Positions 1 through 6,960 of a stretch of DNA of 10,430 nucleotides are shown here, in pieces. This DNA is from Candidatus Fermentibacteraceae bacterium (lineage in GTDB: Bacteria > Fermentibacterota > Fermentibacteria > Fermentibacterales > JCC-6). Numbering within the stretch: position 1 is the stretch's first letter; every line of letters starts with the position of its first letter. The notes under the pieces were generated by a model that saw only the letters and a program-made list of their open reading frames with translations, had not been told where the DNA came from and made no database searches. The stretch lies in the NCBI GenBank assembly GCA_030596465.1, contig JAUVJW010000041.1:1-10430 (forward strand). Direction: 5' to 3'. The position numbers were made by a program, and so were the translations under genes.

Positions 1-1748
1 ATGCTTACCACCACAGGCATATCTTCCCGGATGTTTTCCACAGCATGGTGCATGTCATCGCTGGCCATTGCCTCGCCGCCGCCGGAATTGATTCTCAGGA
101 CTATTGCTTCTACTCCGTCGGTGTTTGCCGCTTGCTCAAGCATTTCTATAACTGTCTCGCTGCCCATGGTGCGCCCCAGGATGGAGCTGCCGCTTTTTCC
201 ACCCATAATGTTACCGTCTGCGATTACAATGGCTACTCTGGGATGGGAGCCCCATCTGGATGATGCTTCAGGGAGGGTTGAGTAGAAAGCAGGGCTCATT
301 GTTTTTACGGAGTGTCCAAGCTCATCTTCGACGAACTGCTCAAACTGATCCCTGTAGAGCAGTGTGTCTGCAAGACCCATGCGAATCATGGACTCACCGG
401 CAAAGGGAGACTGGGAGAAAAGAACGCTCATCTGGGCGGGTTCAAGGCCTCTGCCTTCGCTTATTCCACGAACCAGTTCGGCTTTATAGGTTTCAAGAAG
501 AGCTGTTGTGGCTTCAATCTGGGCATCTGAAATGTCATATTCTGTGAGCATGTCACTGGCACTTTTGAAAGCACCTATGTGCATGAGATCGGGGTATATG
601 CCTATCTTATCAAGAAAACCCCTGACAAAGAATGTGTAACCGCTGAATCCGCTTATGGAAATTTGACCTGCCTTGTGAATGCAGATAGCCCTTGCGGCTG
701 TTGCGGTGTAGAAGGATCCGTTCCCCGCATATTCCATGTAGGCAAATACCGGTTTACCTGTGGCACGATAGTTTACCATTATCTCTCTGAGTTCCTCTGC
801 CTGGGCGGCACTGAGAGAGTAGTCTGAAAAATCTACCAGAAGTCCTCTTACGCTGGAATCTTCGACACCCCTTGAAAGGGCTGTCATTTGAGCAGTAAAG
901 GAAATATTACCGGATCCGAGAAATGATCTTGAGGGAAGTTCATCTCCGTTGTCTGTGTCATAGCTGAGAAAATCAGGAAGAGGCTTTACAACACTTGGTT
1001 GAGGATATTCATTTAAGATAAGTTCTGCGGTGGATCCAAGGAAGTCACCATCGTGAATTTCAGAACCTGCCGCAATGCCCAGCTTTCCAAAATCGAGTTG
1101 GAGACCGGCGCTGATTATGTCGTTTTCTCCATAGGCCCCTCTGAATGTCAGACCGTCAATTGCTCTTATCTCGGCGCCGGCGGCCCAGCGACGGTCAATT
1201 ATTCCCGATTCGAATCTGTAGTCACCGGTAAGCGTTACAGTTTCATCTCCCAGAGGGCGTACGGCTATACCCGCAATGTAGCAGGCATCAATGTCTCCGG
1301 TAGATGTGCGGGCTGTAGCTCCAAAACCGATATGATCATCCGGACGGAGACTAAGGCCGAAGGTGAAGAACTTCTCCCCGCTCTGAGGATGATTTTTAAC
1401 AGTGGGATCGTACCATGTGTATCCCAGACCTGCTGAGAGGAATTCTCCTATCCGATGTGAGCCTGAAGTAGTGAATCTTCTGAGGCTCTGGTTGTCTTCC
1501 CACCATCCGGTAATTCCACCTGATTTGTCTACCAGAGTAAACCGATCCAGGTGTTCAAATGTGCTGTCGCTGAATATGCATCCTACGCGCATTCTGGAGC
1601 CGAGCAGCCAGTTTGATCCCGCGGGATTGACGAGCATTGTGTTGTCTGCTTCGGGGTACGCGGTCCACCAGAATGGTACACTGGGACCCGGGGCCGGATC
1701 CATAGCCCAGGAAAAAAGAGCCATTGCAATGAATAGAGAACCAGCCAA
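1..1748 (-). CDS. Outer-membrane barrel-like domain fused to signal peptide peptidase A (family S49), 3' end cut by window edge
   Basis: Reading the minus strand from 1748 gives 582 residues with no stop, continuing past base 1. Residues 1-15 are a short hydrophobic segment ending SWA, probably a signal peptide, oddly without a Lys or Arg. Residues about 20-255 alternate polar and hydrophobic positions in strand-like runs and open with ADNTMLVNPAG, resembling the NPAG segment of PorV/FadL-like outer-membrane barrels. From about residue 264 the sequence matches the double-domain (67K) SppA family: GKPVFAYMEY, then GAFKSASDML with K395 at the place of the E. coli general-base lysine (YKSAVEPF), then a second domain from about 504 with VEAIVLRINSGGGEA. 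The family motif NSPGG reads NSGGG here. The nucleophile serine (family motif AASGG) should lie about ten residues beyond the edge. The TTG start is chosen for the AGGCGGTG site 5 bases upstream; CTG at 1766 is the only longer choice before an in-frame stop. The SppA identity is firm; the barrel call is inference. Confidence 0.85.
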   Translation of the reverse strand, partial: MAGSLFIAMALFSWAMDPAPGPSVPFWWTAYPEADNTMLVNPAGSNWLLGSRMRVGCIFSDSTFEHLDRFTLVDKSGGITGWWEDNQSLRRFTTSGSHRIGEFLSAGLGYTWYDPTVKNHPQSGEKFFTFGLSLRPDDHIGFGATARTSTGDIDACYIAGIAVRPLGDETVTLTGDYRFESGIIDRRWAAGAEIRAIDGLTFRGAYGENDIISAGLQLDFGKLGIAAGSEIHDGDFLGSTAELILNEYPQPSVVKPLPDFLSYDTDNGDELPSRSFLGSGNISFTAQMTALSRGVEDSSVRGLLVDFSDYSLSAAQAEELREIMVNYRATGKPVFAYMEYAGNGSFYTATAARAICIHKAGQISISGFSGYTFFVRGFLDKIGIYPDLMHIGAFKSASDMLTEYDISDAQIEATTALLETYKAELVRGISEGRGLEPAQMSVLFSQSPFAGESMIRMGLADTLLYRDQFEQFVEDELGHSVKTMSPAFYSTLPEASSRWGSHPRVAIVIADGNIMGGKSGSSILGRTMGSETVIEMLEQAANTDGVEAIVLRINSGGGEAMASDDMHHAVENIREDMPVVVS

Positions 1749-1751
1749 AAT

Positions 1752-1814
1752 TCCACCGCCTTTCAGTTATGAACGCACAGAAATATGTACGCAACCTATC
1801 AAATAGGAGGTGAA
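1752..1814 (-). other. Possible leader stem that hides the ribosome binding site of the barrel-SppA gene
   Basis: In the minus-strand transcript the gap between the two barrel genes contains CACCUCCU (1812 to 1805), an exact anti-Shine-Dalgarno sequence. It can pair with the AGGCGGUG site at 1761-1754: seven of eight positions pair, with one U-C mismatch. Two more pairs extend the stem outward (U1813 with G1753 as a wobble, U1814 with A1752). The loop is 43 nucleotides (1762-1804). If it forms, the stem would cover the Shine-Dalgarno and reduce translation of the downstream gene. This was read by eye; no folding energy was calculated. A small competing hairpin (CCTAT, 3-base loop, ATAGG at 1795-1807) shares part of the same arm. 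Confidence 0.3.
1754..1761 (-). promoter_or_regulatory. Ribosome binding site for the barrel-SppA gene
   Basis: The minus strand reads AGGCGGTG, a 7 of 8 match to the extended Shine-Dalgarno AGGAGGTG, followed by 5 bases (GAATT) and the TTG at 1748. This spacing is ideal and is the main reason to choose TTG over the upstream CTG (1766), which has no such site before it. Confidence 0.6.
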
Positions 1815-1829
1815 TAATGCAAAAAACAC

Positions 1830-2855
1830 TTAAAAAGCCTGGTCGAAGCCGGTCTGGATAAGCATTCCCTCGTCGCCCCAGGCGGCATCTACACGCATTT
1901 CAGCTCCGTCTTGAATTTCAAGTCTCAAGCCCAGCCCCAGGTCTGTATGAAGGCCGCCTGTGGAAAGAAGTTGAAGATCCTCTGCGGCTTCTCCAGCTTC
2001 CGCGAAGGCTACCAGCGCGATGGTCAATAAGTGATTCCCTTCAAAGTCGTGAACAGAATAGATATTATTCTTAACTTGAAGCTGGTAGAGTGTCCATAAC
2101 TGGCCTGTGAATCTGTTATCGCTGTAGCCCCTGAAATTTACATTCTGACCGATACCTGATGCGTAAGGGAGAGGCGTATCGGCAGTATTGAACTGTCTGT
2201 GAATTCTTCCACCCAGAGTAACTGTTCCCGCTGTCCAGGGTTTTACAGAACCTCTGATCTTTCCGGTTATGCCGCTGTAAGAAACATCTCCCGTCTGGTA
2301 GAAGCCTTCAGTACTGAGAAGAATATCTCCGTCAAACGGGGCAGAGAGGGTGTAAGTTATTCTTCCACAGGGCCCTGCTGACCATGTAGATGCAAAAACT
2401 TTACCGGGAAGCCTTTCCCAGAGGGTGCTTTCCTCTCTGTTAAAAACCGATGAGTGTCTTACATCTACTCCTGCGGTGAAAGAAAAACCATTATCGGAGT
2501 AAATGGTAAAATCGGCAATGATATTCTGTTTCTCATAATCCATCGCTGCAGAAGAATCAGGATTTGTATTGTTTCCCCAGCCATACCACTTTTTTTCAAG
2601 AACTTTACGGTATTCCAGAGTGGAGGCAAGCAGCCCGTTGTCGAATCTTCTGGTTAGGCCGGGCTGGAACTTTATTACGCCTGCGGTACCATAGTAGGTG
2701 TCGATGGAGAACTGGTCTCCGGGAGATGTCAGAGGGAAGATCAGGTAACCACCGAGAATGAATCCGGTAGAGGCGGAATAACCCAGAGCGGGTAGTGCTG
2801 TGAACGCGTTTGCCGCAGCGGTGATGAGAATAAGAGTGAATATTGCTTGTCTCAT
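1830..2855 (-). CDS. POTRA-less Omp85/BamA-family outer-membrane beta-barrel protein
   Basis: This 341-residue protein begins with a clear signal peptide (MRQAIFTLILITAAANAFTA, cleaved near residue 20-25). The rest is alternating barrel sequence with long inter-strand loops. It carries the Omp85 loop-6 motif as NFRGYSDNRF (R242, G243, Y244; BamA has VRGF/VRGY), the KKWYGWGNNT element near residues 88-97 that resembles segments common in short Omp85 barrels, and a last strand ending in GFDQAF with a terminal phenylalanine, the usual BAM recognition signal. There are no POTRA domains, since the barrel begins right after the signal peptide. It therefore belongs with the short surface-antigen (D15-like) Omp85 members, whose function is mostly unknown; it is unlikely to be the cell's main BamA. 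The frame is open farther upstream, but ATG at 2855 is chosen because a GGGAG site (2861-2865) and the signal peptide both fit it. It lies 81 bases upstream of, and in line with, the barrel-SppA gene, so co-transcription is likely. Confidence 0.8.
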   Translation of the reverse strand: MRQAIFTLILITAAANAFTALPALGYSASTGFILGGYLIFPLTSPGDQFSIDTYYGTAGVIKFQPGLTRRFDNGLLASTLEYRKVLEKKWYGWGNNTNPDSSAAMDYEKQNIIADFTIYSDNGFSFTAGVDVRHSSVFNREESTLWERLPGKVFASTWSAGPCGRITYTLSAPFDGDILLSTEGFYQTGDVSYSGITGKIRGSVKPWTAGTVTLGGRIHRQFNTADTPLPYASGIGQNVNFRGYSDNRFTGQLWTLYQLQVKNNIYSVHDFEGNHLLTIALVAFAEAGEAAEDLQLLSTGGLHTDLGLGLRLEIQDGAEMRVDAAWGDEGMLIQTGFDQAF

Positions 2856-2866
2856 GTTTTCTCCCG

Positions 2867-2897
2867 GTATGTTGGTAATTGCTTTCGAGGAACATAC
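2867..2897. repeat. 7-base inverted repeat in the leader of the Omp85-like gene
   Basis: GTATGTT at 2867-2873 and its exact reverse complement AACATAC at 2891-2897 are separated by 17 bases, with arm centres 24 bases apart. One arm lies directly upstream of the GGGAG ribosome binding site of the Omp85-like gene. It could be a regulator binding dyad or a leader RNA hairpin. A 7-base match of this kind can also arise by chance. Confidence 0.35.
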
Positions 2898-2947
2898 TTC
2901 TTCAGGTTTGTTTCGGGGAGGAGTTCGGGCAGAAGCGCGGTACTCTG

Positions 2948-2976
2948 ATAATATGCAATGGATTATATTGCCACAA
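2948..2976 (-). promoter_or_regulatory. Candidate sigma-70-type promoter for the two minus-strand genes
   Basis: On the minus strand TTGTGG (2976-2971) and TATTAT (2953-2948) are spaced by exactly 17 bases; the -10 matches the consensus at 5 of 6 positions and the -35 at 3 of 6. Transcription would start near 2941, giving a leader of about 86 bases that includes the inverted repeat at 2867-2897. A promoter for the plus-strand operon should also lie in this 147-base divergent region, but only weak -10-like runs (GATAAT at 2947, TATATT at 2964) without good -35 partners are visible. The call assumes a housekeeping sigma factor with E. coli-like preferences. Confidence 0.3.
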
Positions 2977-2990
2977 ACTGTGTAAAACCG

Positions 2991-2996
2991 GGAGGG
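2991..2996 (+). promoter_or_regulatory. Ribosome binding site that fixes the GT2 gene start
   Basis: GGAGGG lies 6 bases before the TTG at 3003. An upstream in-frame ATG at 2958 would add 15 residues (DYIATNCVKPGGRSL) that do not belong to the GT2 fold and has no comparable site, so TTG is preferred. Confidence 0.65.
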
Positions 2997-3002
2997 CGAA
3001 GC

Positions 3003-3710
3003 TTGAGTAAACCACTTATCATCATACCCACTTATAATGAGTTTGAAAACATCGGGAATATGATTCCTCGACTGCTTGCGCTTCCTCTTGAGGCCAGTGT
3101 TCTGGTGGTTGATGACTCCAGTCCGGATGGAACCGGTGACGCCGTACTCTCGTTTAAGGACACAGGCAGGGTTCATCTGCTTAGCAGACCGGTAAAGAAT
3201 GGATTAGGACAGGCTTATGTGGCCGGGTTCAGCTGGGCGCTTGAAAGACCGGAATTTGATCCAATCATACAGATGGATGCTGATTTTTCTCACGATCCCG
3301 ATTCTGTTCCTGCTCTTGTCGCGGAATTGAAAGATCATGATTTTGTCATAGGCTCAAGGTACGTGAGTGGTGTAAATGTGGTTAACTGGCCTCTCTACAG
3401 GCTTATGCTTTCATGGCTTGCCAACAAGTATTCAAAGATTGTTACAGGCCTCCCCGTCGAAGATGCTACAGGCGGGTTTAAAGCTTTCAGGAGATCGGCT
3501 CTGCAAAAACTCGATCTTCCCACTATCAGATCAGACGGATACTCGTTCCAGATAGAGGTTACATACAAGCTGTACAAAGCGAAATGCTCGGTAATTGAGG
3601 TTCCAATTGTTTTTATTGACAGACATTCCGGGACATCAAAGATGTCCCGCTCCATTGTCTGGGAGGCGGCCTGGATGGTTTGGCATATACGCTTTCCATG
3701 GCTTTTCTGA
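3003..3710 (+). CDS. Polyprenol-phosphate mannose synthase-like glycosyltransferase (GT2, DPM1-like)
   Basis: Starting at TTG 3003 the product has 235 residues, the usual length of soluble Dpm1-type enzymes without a membrane tail. Motifs appear in the order of the family: IIIPTYNEFENI (residues 6-17), VVDDSSPDGTG (35-45), GLGQAYVAGF (68-76), the metal-binding QMDADFSHDP (90-99, D92 and D94), FVIGSRYVSG (114-123), a DATGGFKAFRR segment (154-164) and GYSFQIEVTYK (179-189), ending with the SGTSKMS signature (209-215). Known relatives transfer mannose (sometimes glucose or another sugar) from a nucleotide sugar to a polyprenyl phosphate at the cytoplasmic side of the inner membrane. The sugar here cannot be told from sequence. 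The product would be the natural donor for the GT-C enzyme encoded three genes downstream. It is the first gene of the plus-strand run; the next gene starts 9 bases after its stop. Confidence 0.88.
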   Translation: MSKPLIIIPTYNEFENIGNMIPRLLALPLEASVLVVDDSSPDGTGDAVLSFKDTGRVHLLSRPVKNGLGQAYVAGFSWALERPEFDPIIQMDADFSHDPDSVPALVAELKDHDFVIGSRYVSGVNVVNWPLYRLMLSWLANKYSKIVTGLPVEDATGGFKAFRRSALQKLDLPTIRSDGYSFQIEVTYKLYKAKCSVIEVPIVFIDRHSGTSKMSRSIVWEAAWMVWHIRFPWLF

Positions 3711-3719
3711 GAGGATATT

Positions 3720-5981
3720 ATGCACATCCTGTTTTACATCCTGCTGGCAGCAGTTCCTCAGTGGGAATTAAGTACCTCGATTTCTTACGTTTATAATGTT
3801 CAATCCGATGGAAGTGACGGAGTATGGTGCGCGTCCTCCGGCGGCGTGTTTCATTACTCCGAAGAATCCGGTATTGGAACGGTTTATTCATGTCCCGAAG
3901 ACCTGCCTTTTCCTGATTGCCGTGACATTCTTTTTGATTCCAGCAATAGACTCTGGATTGCCACCGAAGGCAGATATCTTGTAATGAAAGATGGAGATAT
4001 CTGGACGGATTACAGCACCTTTGAGGGTGTTCCCGGCCAGGGCAGGATAAACGCGCTGGTTGAGGCAGGCGCAACTGAAAAAAAAATATGGGTTGGTTGT
4101 GACGGAGGTTTTGCAAAAGGTGATTCCGCGGGGTTTGTTCCCATAATCGCACCCGGAGTATTCAATCCTGACGATGTCTACTCCCTGGCACAGAGGAATG
4201 ATACGCTCTGGCTGTGTACAGACAGAGGCATCTATTCCCTGCCCGCAGACACTCTTCATGATCCCTTTAATCCCAATTCCTGGACCCACTGGCCGGAGAC
4301 GCAGGGTTTGCTGCTCAATCGAATTAGAACTGGTGAGCATTCCATCTACGCCTGCGGTACCAGTGGAGCCATGGAGCTTTTACCGGGCGACGATTCCTTC
4401 AAGTTCATCATTGATTACTCATCTGTTTCAGACAGCGCGATTGTGGATGTGAGGGAAACTTCACACGGTCTTCTTGCCGCGGGGCACGGTGTTGTTTTCC
4501 GCCGTGAAGGAGCAGCCTGGATTGAGCTTGGCAGCGGTCTTCCTTTCAGTTACTGGCCCACCGTCCTTTTTGAGATGGAGGGTGATGTCTACAGCGGTTT
4601 CAGTTTTACGACGAATATCATTGATCTGACAAATACACAGACCGGTCTTGGTTTCTATCATCTTAGTGAGAATTCGTGGGAACATATTCCCATTCCTGGA
4701 ATGCAATGCAAAAAAACCCACCAGATGGTTTCCTGTGAGGATGGGCGGGTATATGTTGGAACCTATTCCCGTGGAGTTCAGGCTTACTATCCGGGGTACG
4801 GGTGGCGCAGCTTTGTAGAGTCTGAGGGCATGCCCAATTCTTCACAGACCTTTTCCGTTGCCGTTGATCCCTCTGCGGGTGTATGGGCTTCTTCATATCA
4901 TCATGGCATATCCTGGATTCGTGATAACGGTACATATGACAGTCAGGGTGACACCATTCTGACCTTTGCAAGAGATTCGATTATATGTCCATGGGCTACA
5001 GTAATTTATGAAGAAAATATTCCCAACAATCAGCCGGTTATGTTAACCGCCCAGAGTAACGGTATGTGGGCGGCTTTCCGTCAGTTTGACTCAGCCGGAC
5101 AACCGGATGAGCCAAGCGGTATTCTGGGATTCAACGGAGATCCCATGGGCACTATGAACTGGGCACCAAGACTTGGTAATGAAGGTATTGCCGCAGTGAA
5201 TGTCAGGGCGGTTTATCCTGTATCACAGGACAGCCTGTGGATTGCCTTTGAAACTGGTGCCGGATGTCAGCTTCTTGTTCATTCCGGGAATCCCGCTGAT
5301 TCTTCACAGGATTCCTGGTATCCCGGTTCCGGTGCGGCGTACACCACAGCCCACGGTCTTCCATCAAGCGAGGTATTCTGTTTTTTGAATGCTCCGGGAA
5401 TTGGATTTCTTGCCGGTACCGCCGAGGGGCTTGCTCTCTGGACTGGCAGTGGGTTTGCTCCATACATGAGTATTACCGGACAGATAAAAAGCATGTCTAT
5501 GGACTCACGGGGAAGAGTCTGGTGTCTGGGGGTCTCAGGTATTTACAGAATTGCTGACGGACAGGCTGATGTGTTTACTGAAAATAACAGTGATTATGTT
5601 CCGTCCGATCTATACAGCTGGGAGTATTCTACAAGAGATCAGGTGAACGGAGGGGTTTATTTCTCCTCGGTTGAAGGCCTCTGGCTTGTCACTCAGGATG
5701 GAGGGGAATCTCCTTCTGGAAATGGTGTGTCCTTTTATCCGCAGCCTTTTATTTCCGGCGAGAATCAGTTGCGGGTATGCGGACCGGATGATGACATTCC
5801 AGTATCTGTTGATTTCTTCAGACTTGATGGTTCCTACGCCGGAACGGTTGAGGCACAGTCAGTTTCCAGTTGGATATGGGATGGATCCCTGGATGGGCAG
5901 ATAGTTGCCAGTGGTGTGTATATGGTACTCGTTACTATTAATGACACGGTTTATCAGGCCAGAATATCGGTGGTACGATGA
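3720..5981 (+). CDS. Secreted beta-propeller protein (two-component-regulator-propeller type) with C-terminal FlgD/T9SS-like domain
   Basis: The 753-residue protein starts with a short signal peptide (MHILFYILLAAV). The body, to about residue 665, is a series of propeller-like repeats of the Reg_prop kind, each with a variant of rLWigT.gGi followed by an aromatic closing strand. Examples are NRLWIATEGRY, KKIWVGCDGGF, DTLWLCTDRGIY, GRVYVGTYSRGV, AGVWASSYHHGI, GRVWCLGVSGIY and GGVYFSSVEGLW. About nine or ten blades' worth are visible, perhaps two propellers. From about 672 a beta-sandwich begins with FYPQPF and ends WDGSLDGQIVASGVYMV (W720, D721, G722), the layout of FlgD-like or type IX secretion C-terminal domains. 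No histidine kinase or transmembrane segment follows, unlike hybrid two-component sensors with this propeller. ATG 3720 follows GAGGA, and the stop overlaps the next gene by 4 bases. Its ligand and role are unknown; it may be surface-exposed or periplasmic. Confidence 0.78.
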   Translation: MHILFYILLAAVPQWELSTSISYVYNVQSDGSDGVWCASSGGVFHYSEESGIGTVYSCPEDLPFPDCRDILFDSSNRLWIATEGRYLVMKDGDIWTDYSTFEGVPGQGRINALVEAGATEKKIWVGCDGGFAKGDSAGFVPIIAPGVFNPDDVYSLAQRNDTLWLCTDRGIYSLPADTLHDPFNPNSWTHWPETQGLLLNRIRTGEHSIYACGTSGAMELLPGDDSFKFIIDYSSVSDSAIVDVRETSHGLLAAGHGVVFRREGAAWIELGSGLPFSYWPTVLFEMEGDVYSGFSFTTNIIDLTNTQTGLGFYHLSENSWEHIPIPGMQCKKTHQMVSCEDGRVYVGTYSRGVQAYYPGYGWRSFVESEGMPNSSQTFSVAVDPSAGVWASSYHHGISWIRDNGTYDSQGDTILTFARDSIICPWATVIYEENIPNNQPVMLTAQSNGMWAAFRQFDSAGQPDEPSGILGFNGDPMGTMNWAPRLGNEGIAAVNVRAVYPVSQDSLWIAFETGAGCQLLVHSGNPADSSQDSWYPGSGAAYTTAHGLPSSEVFCFLNAPGIGFLAGTAEGLALWTGSGFAPYMSITGQIKSMSMDSRGRVWCLGVSGIYRIADGQADVFTENNSDYVPSDLYSWEYSTRDQVNGGVYFSSVEGLWLVTQDGGESPSGNGVSFYPQPFISGENQLRVCGPDDDIPVSVDFFRLDGSYAGTVEAQSVSSWIWDGSLDGQIVASGVYMVLVTINDTVYQARISVVR

Positions 5982-6955
5982 GTATTAAAGTAAGAAGAGT
6001 ATTAAAGGAAGACAGGGCGGCGTGGACCGGGTTTGTGGAAAGGTCAAACAATGGAACGGTTTTCCATACACCGGCTTTTCTTGATTACCATCCCGAAGGC
6101 AGGTTTGATAACCATCACCTTGTGATTGAAAGCAGTTCGGGTAAGCCAATGGCTTTCATTCCCGGGGCAATTGCCCGGTGGGATGACGGTGACTGGTTCC
6201 GAAGTTATCCTGGAGCCTCCTACGGTGGTCCTGTTCTGGATGACAGTCTGGGTCTTGACAAAGTGGAAAGGTTGACGGATGCACTGCTCCGGTATTGCAG
6301 ACAGCAGGGATTTACCGGAATAGAAATGACCCCGACCCCCATTTCCTACTACAGGCGACCGCACAACTACATAGATTTTTCTCTGATCAAGAACGGTTTT
6401 GAGTATAAAAAGCGGGAACTTACCGCGGTGATAGATCTTCAAAGACTTGGAGAAGAAATTGATCTGGGTTTCAGTCAGTCGGCAAGAAGAGGTGTCCGAA
6501 AAGCAGTCAAGTCCGGTCTCCGTGTAATTGAGGACAATGATTATTCAAAGTTTTATCCTGTTCTGGCCGGTAACCTGAAGCAGAGACACGGCGTTGATCC
6601 TACCCATTCCCTGGAAGAGTTGAACCTGCTCAGGGATCTTCTGGGCCAGAACGGTGTCAGGCAGTTCATCTCTGTTGATGATGCCGGTGAAGTGTATGCG
6701 GGAATGATAATGTTCCACTGTAATCCCAGGGTTACTCTGGCCTTCTACATTTCCCACAACGAGAAATACCAGGCGATGCGTCCGGTGAATATCGTTTACC
6801 GTGAGGTTATCAGCTGGGCCAGGAAAATGGGCTACCATTATCTTGATCTCGGAACCTACACTCTGAATATGGAGGTTAATTACGGCCTCTGCAGGTTCAA
6901 AGAATCGTTTTCCGCCAGGGGTCAATTTCGGAATACCTTCACGGGTAAGATCTGA
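5978..6955 (+). CDS. FemAB-like / GNAT-superfamily transferase (Acetyltransf_6 type)
   Basis: This is a 325-residue soluble protein with the two-lobe GNAT layout of the FemAB-related family. The N-terminal lobe opens with RAAWTGFVERSNNGTVFHTP (13-32), the common start of these proteins (W followed by a short gap, G-T-xF-H), then SYPGASYGGPV (76-86). The C-terminal lobe has the SARRGVRKAVKSGL segment (168-181), AGMIMF (241-246), an FYISH strand (256-260) and GYHYLDLGTY (285-294) with NYGLCRFKESF (301-311). The last segment matches the GL.rFK.sfg element of the family. Relatives in polysaccharide clusters transfer acyl or aminoacyl groups to sugars or cell-wall peptides; the donor and acceptor here cannot be told. 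No signal peptide is seen, so it should act in the cytoplasm. GGTGG lies 4 bases upstream of ATG, and the ATGA overlap with the propeller gene suggests translational coupling. Confidence 0.78.
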   Translation: MSIKVRRVLKEDRAAWTGFVERSNNGTVFHTPAFLDYHPEGRFDNHHLVIESSSGKPMAFIPGAIARWDDGDWFRSYPGASYGGPVLDDSLGLDKVERLTDALLRYCRQQGFTGIEMTPTPISYYRRPHNYIDFSLIKNGFEYKKRELTAVIDLQRLGEEIDLGFSQSARRGVRKAVKSGLRVIEDNDYSKFYPVLAGNLKQRHGVDPTHSLEELNLLRDLLGQNGVRQFISVDDAGEVYAGMIMFHCNPRVTLAFYISHNEKYQAMRPVNIVYREVISWARKMGYHYLDLGTYTLNMEVNYGLCRFKESFSARGQFRNTFTGKI

Positions 6956-6960
6956 AATTA

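Noticed and set aside
1762..1786. Possible separate promoter for the SppA gene inside the gap (minus strand TTGCGT, 17 bases, CATAAC).
   Set aside because: Only 3 of 6 and 4 of 6 matches to consensus, and transcription would begin almost at the ribosome binding site; co-transcription with the upstream gene is simpler.
1053..1806. Plus-strand open frames of 127 and 134 codons at 1053-1436 and 1402-1806.
   Set aside because: They lie antisense to the barrel-SppA frame, which has family motifs and a continuous 582-codon read; their translations show no family signal or good start sites.
1795..1835. Terminator between the two minus-strand genes (T-run right after the Omp85 stop, small hairpin CCTAT/ATAGG).
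   Set aside because: The T-run comes before the small hairpin on the minus strand, not after it, and no GC-rich stem precedes it; this is the wrong order for an intrinsic terminator.
1805..1861. A perfect plus-strand Shine-Dalgarno (AGGAGGTG) 4 bases before an ATG (1817) opening a 14-codon frame ending at 1861.
   Set aside because: The frame is tiny, antisense to the 3' end of the Omp85-like gene, and the peptide (MQKTLKKPGRSRSG) has no recognisable feature. The octamer is better explained by its minus-strand role as CACCUCCU in the leader of the SppA gene, or as chance.
2856..3176. Longer start for the Omp85-like gene, up to 3176 on the minus strand.
   Set aside because: The extra 107 residues have no family likeness, would run through the divergent promoter region and into the GT2 gene, and would bury the signal peptide that begins at 2855.
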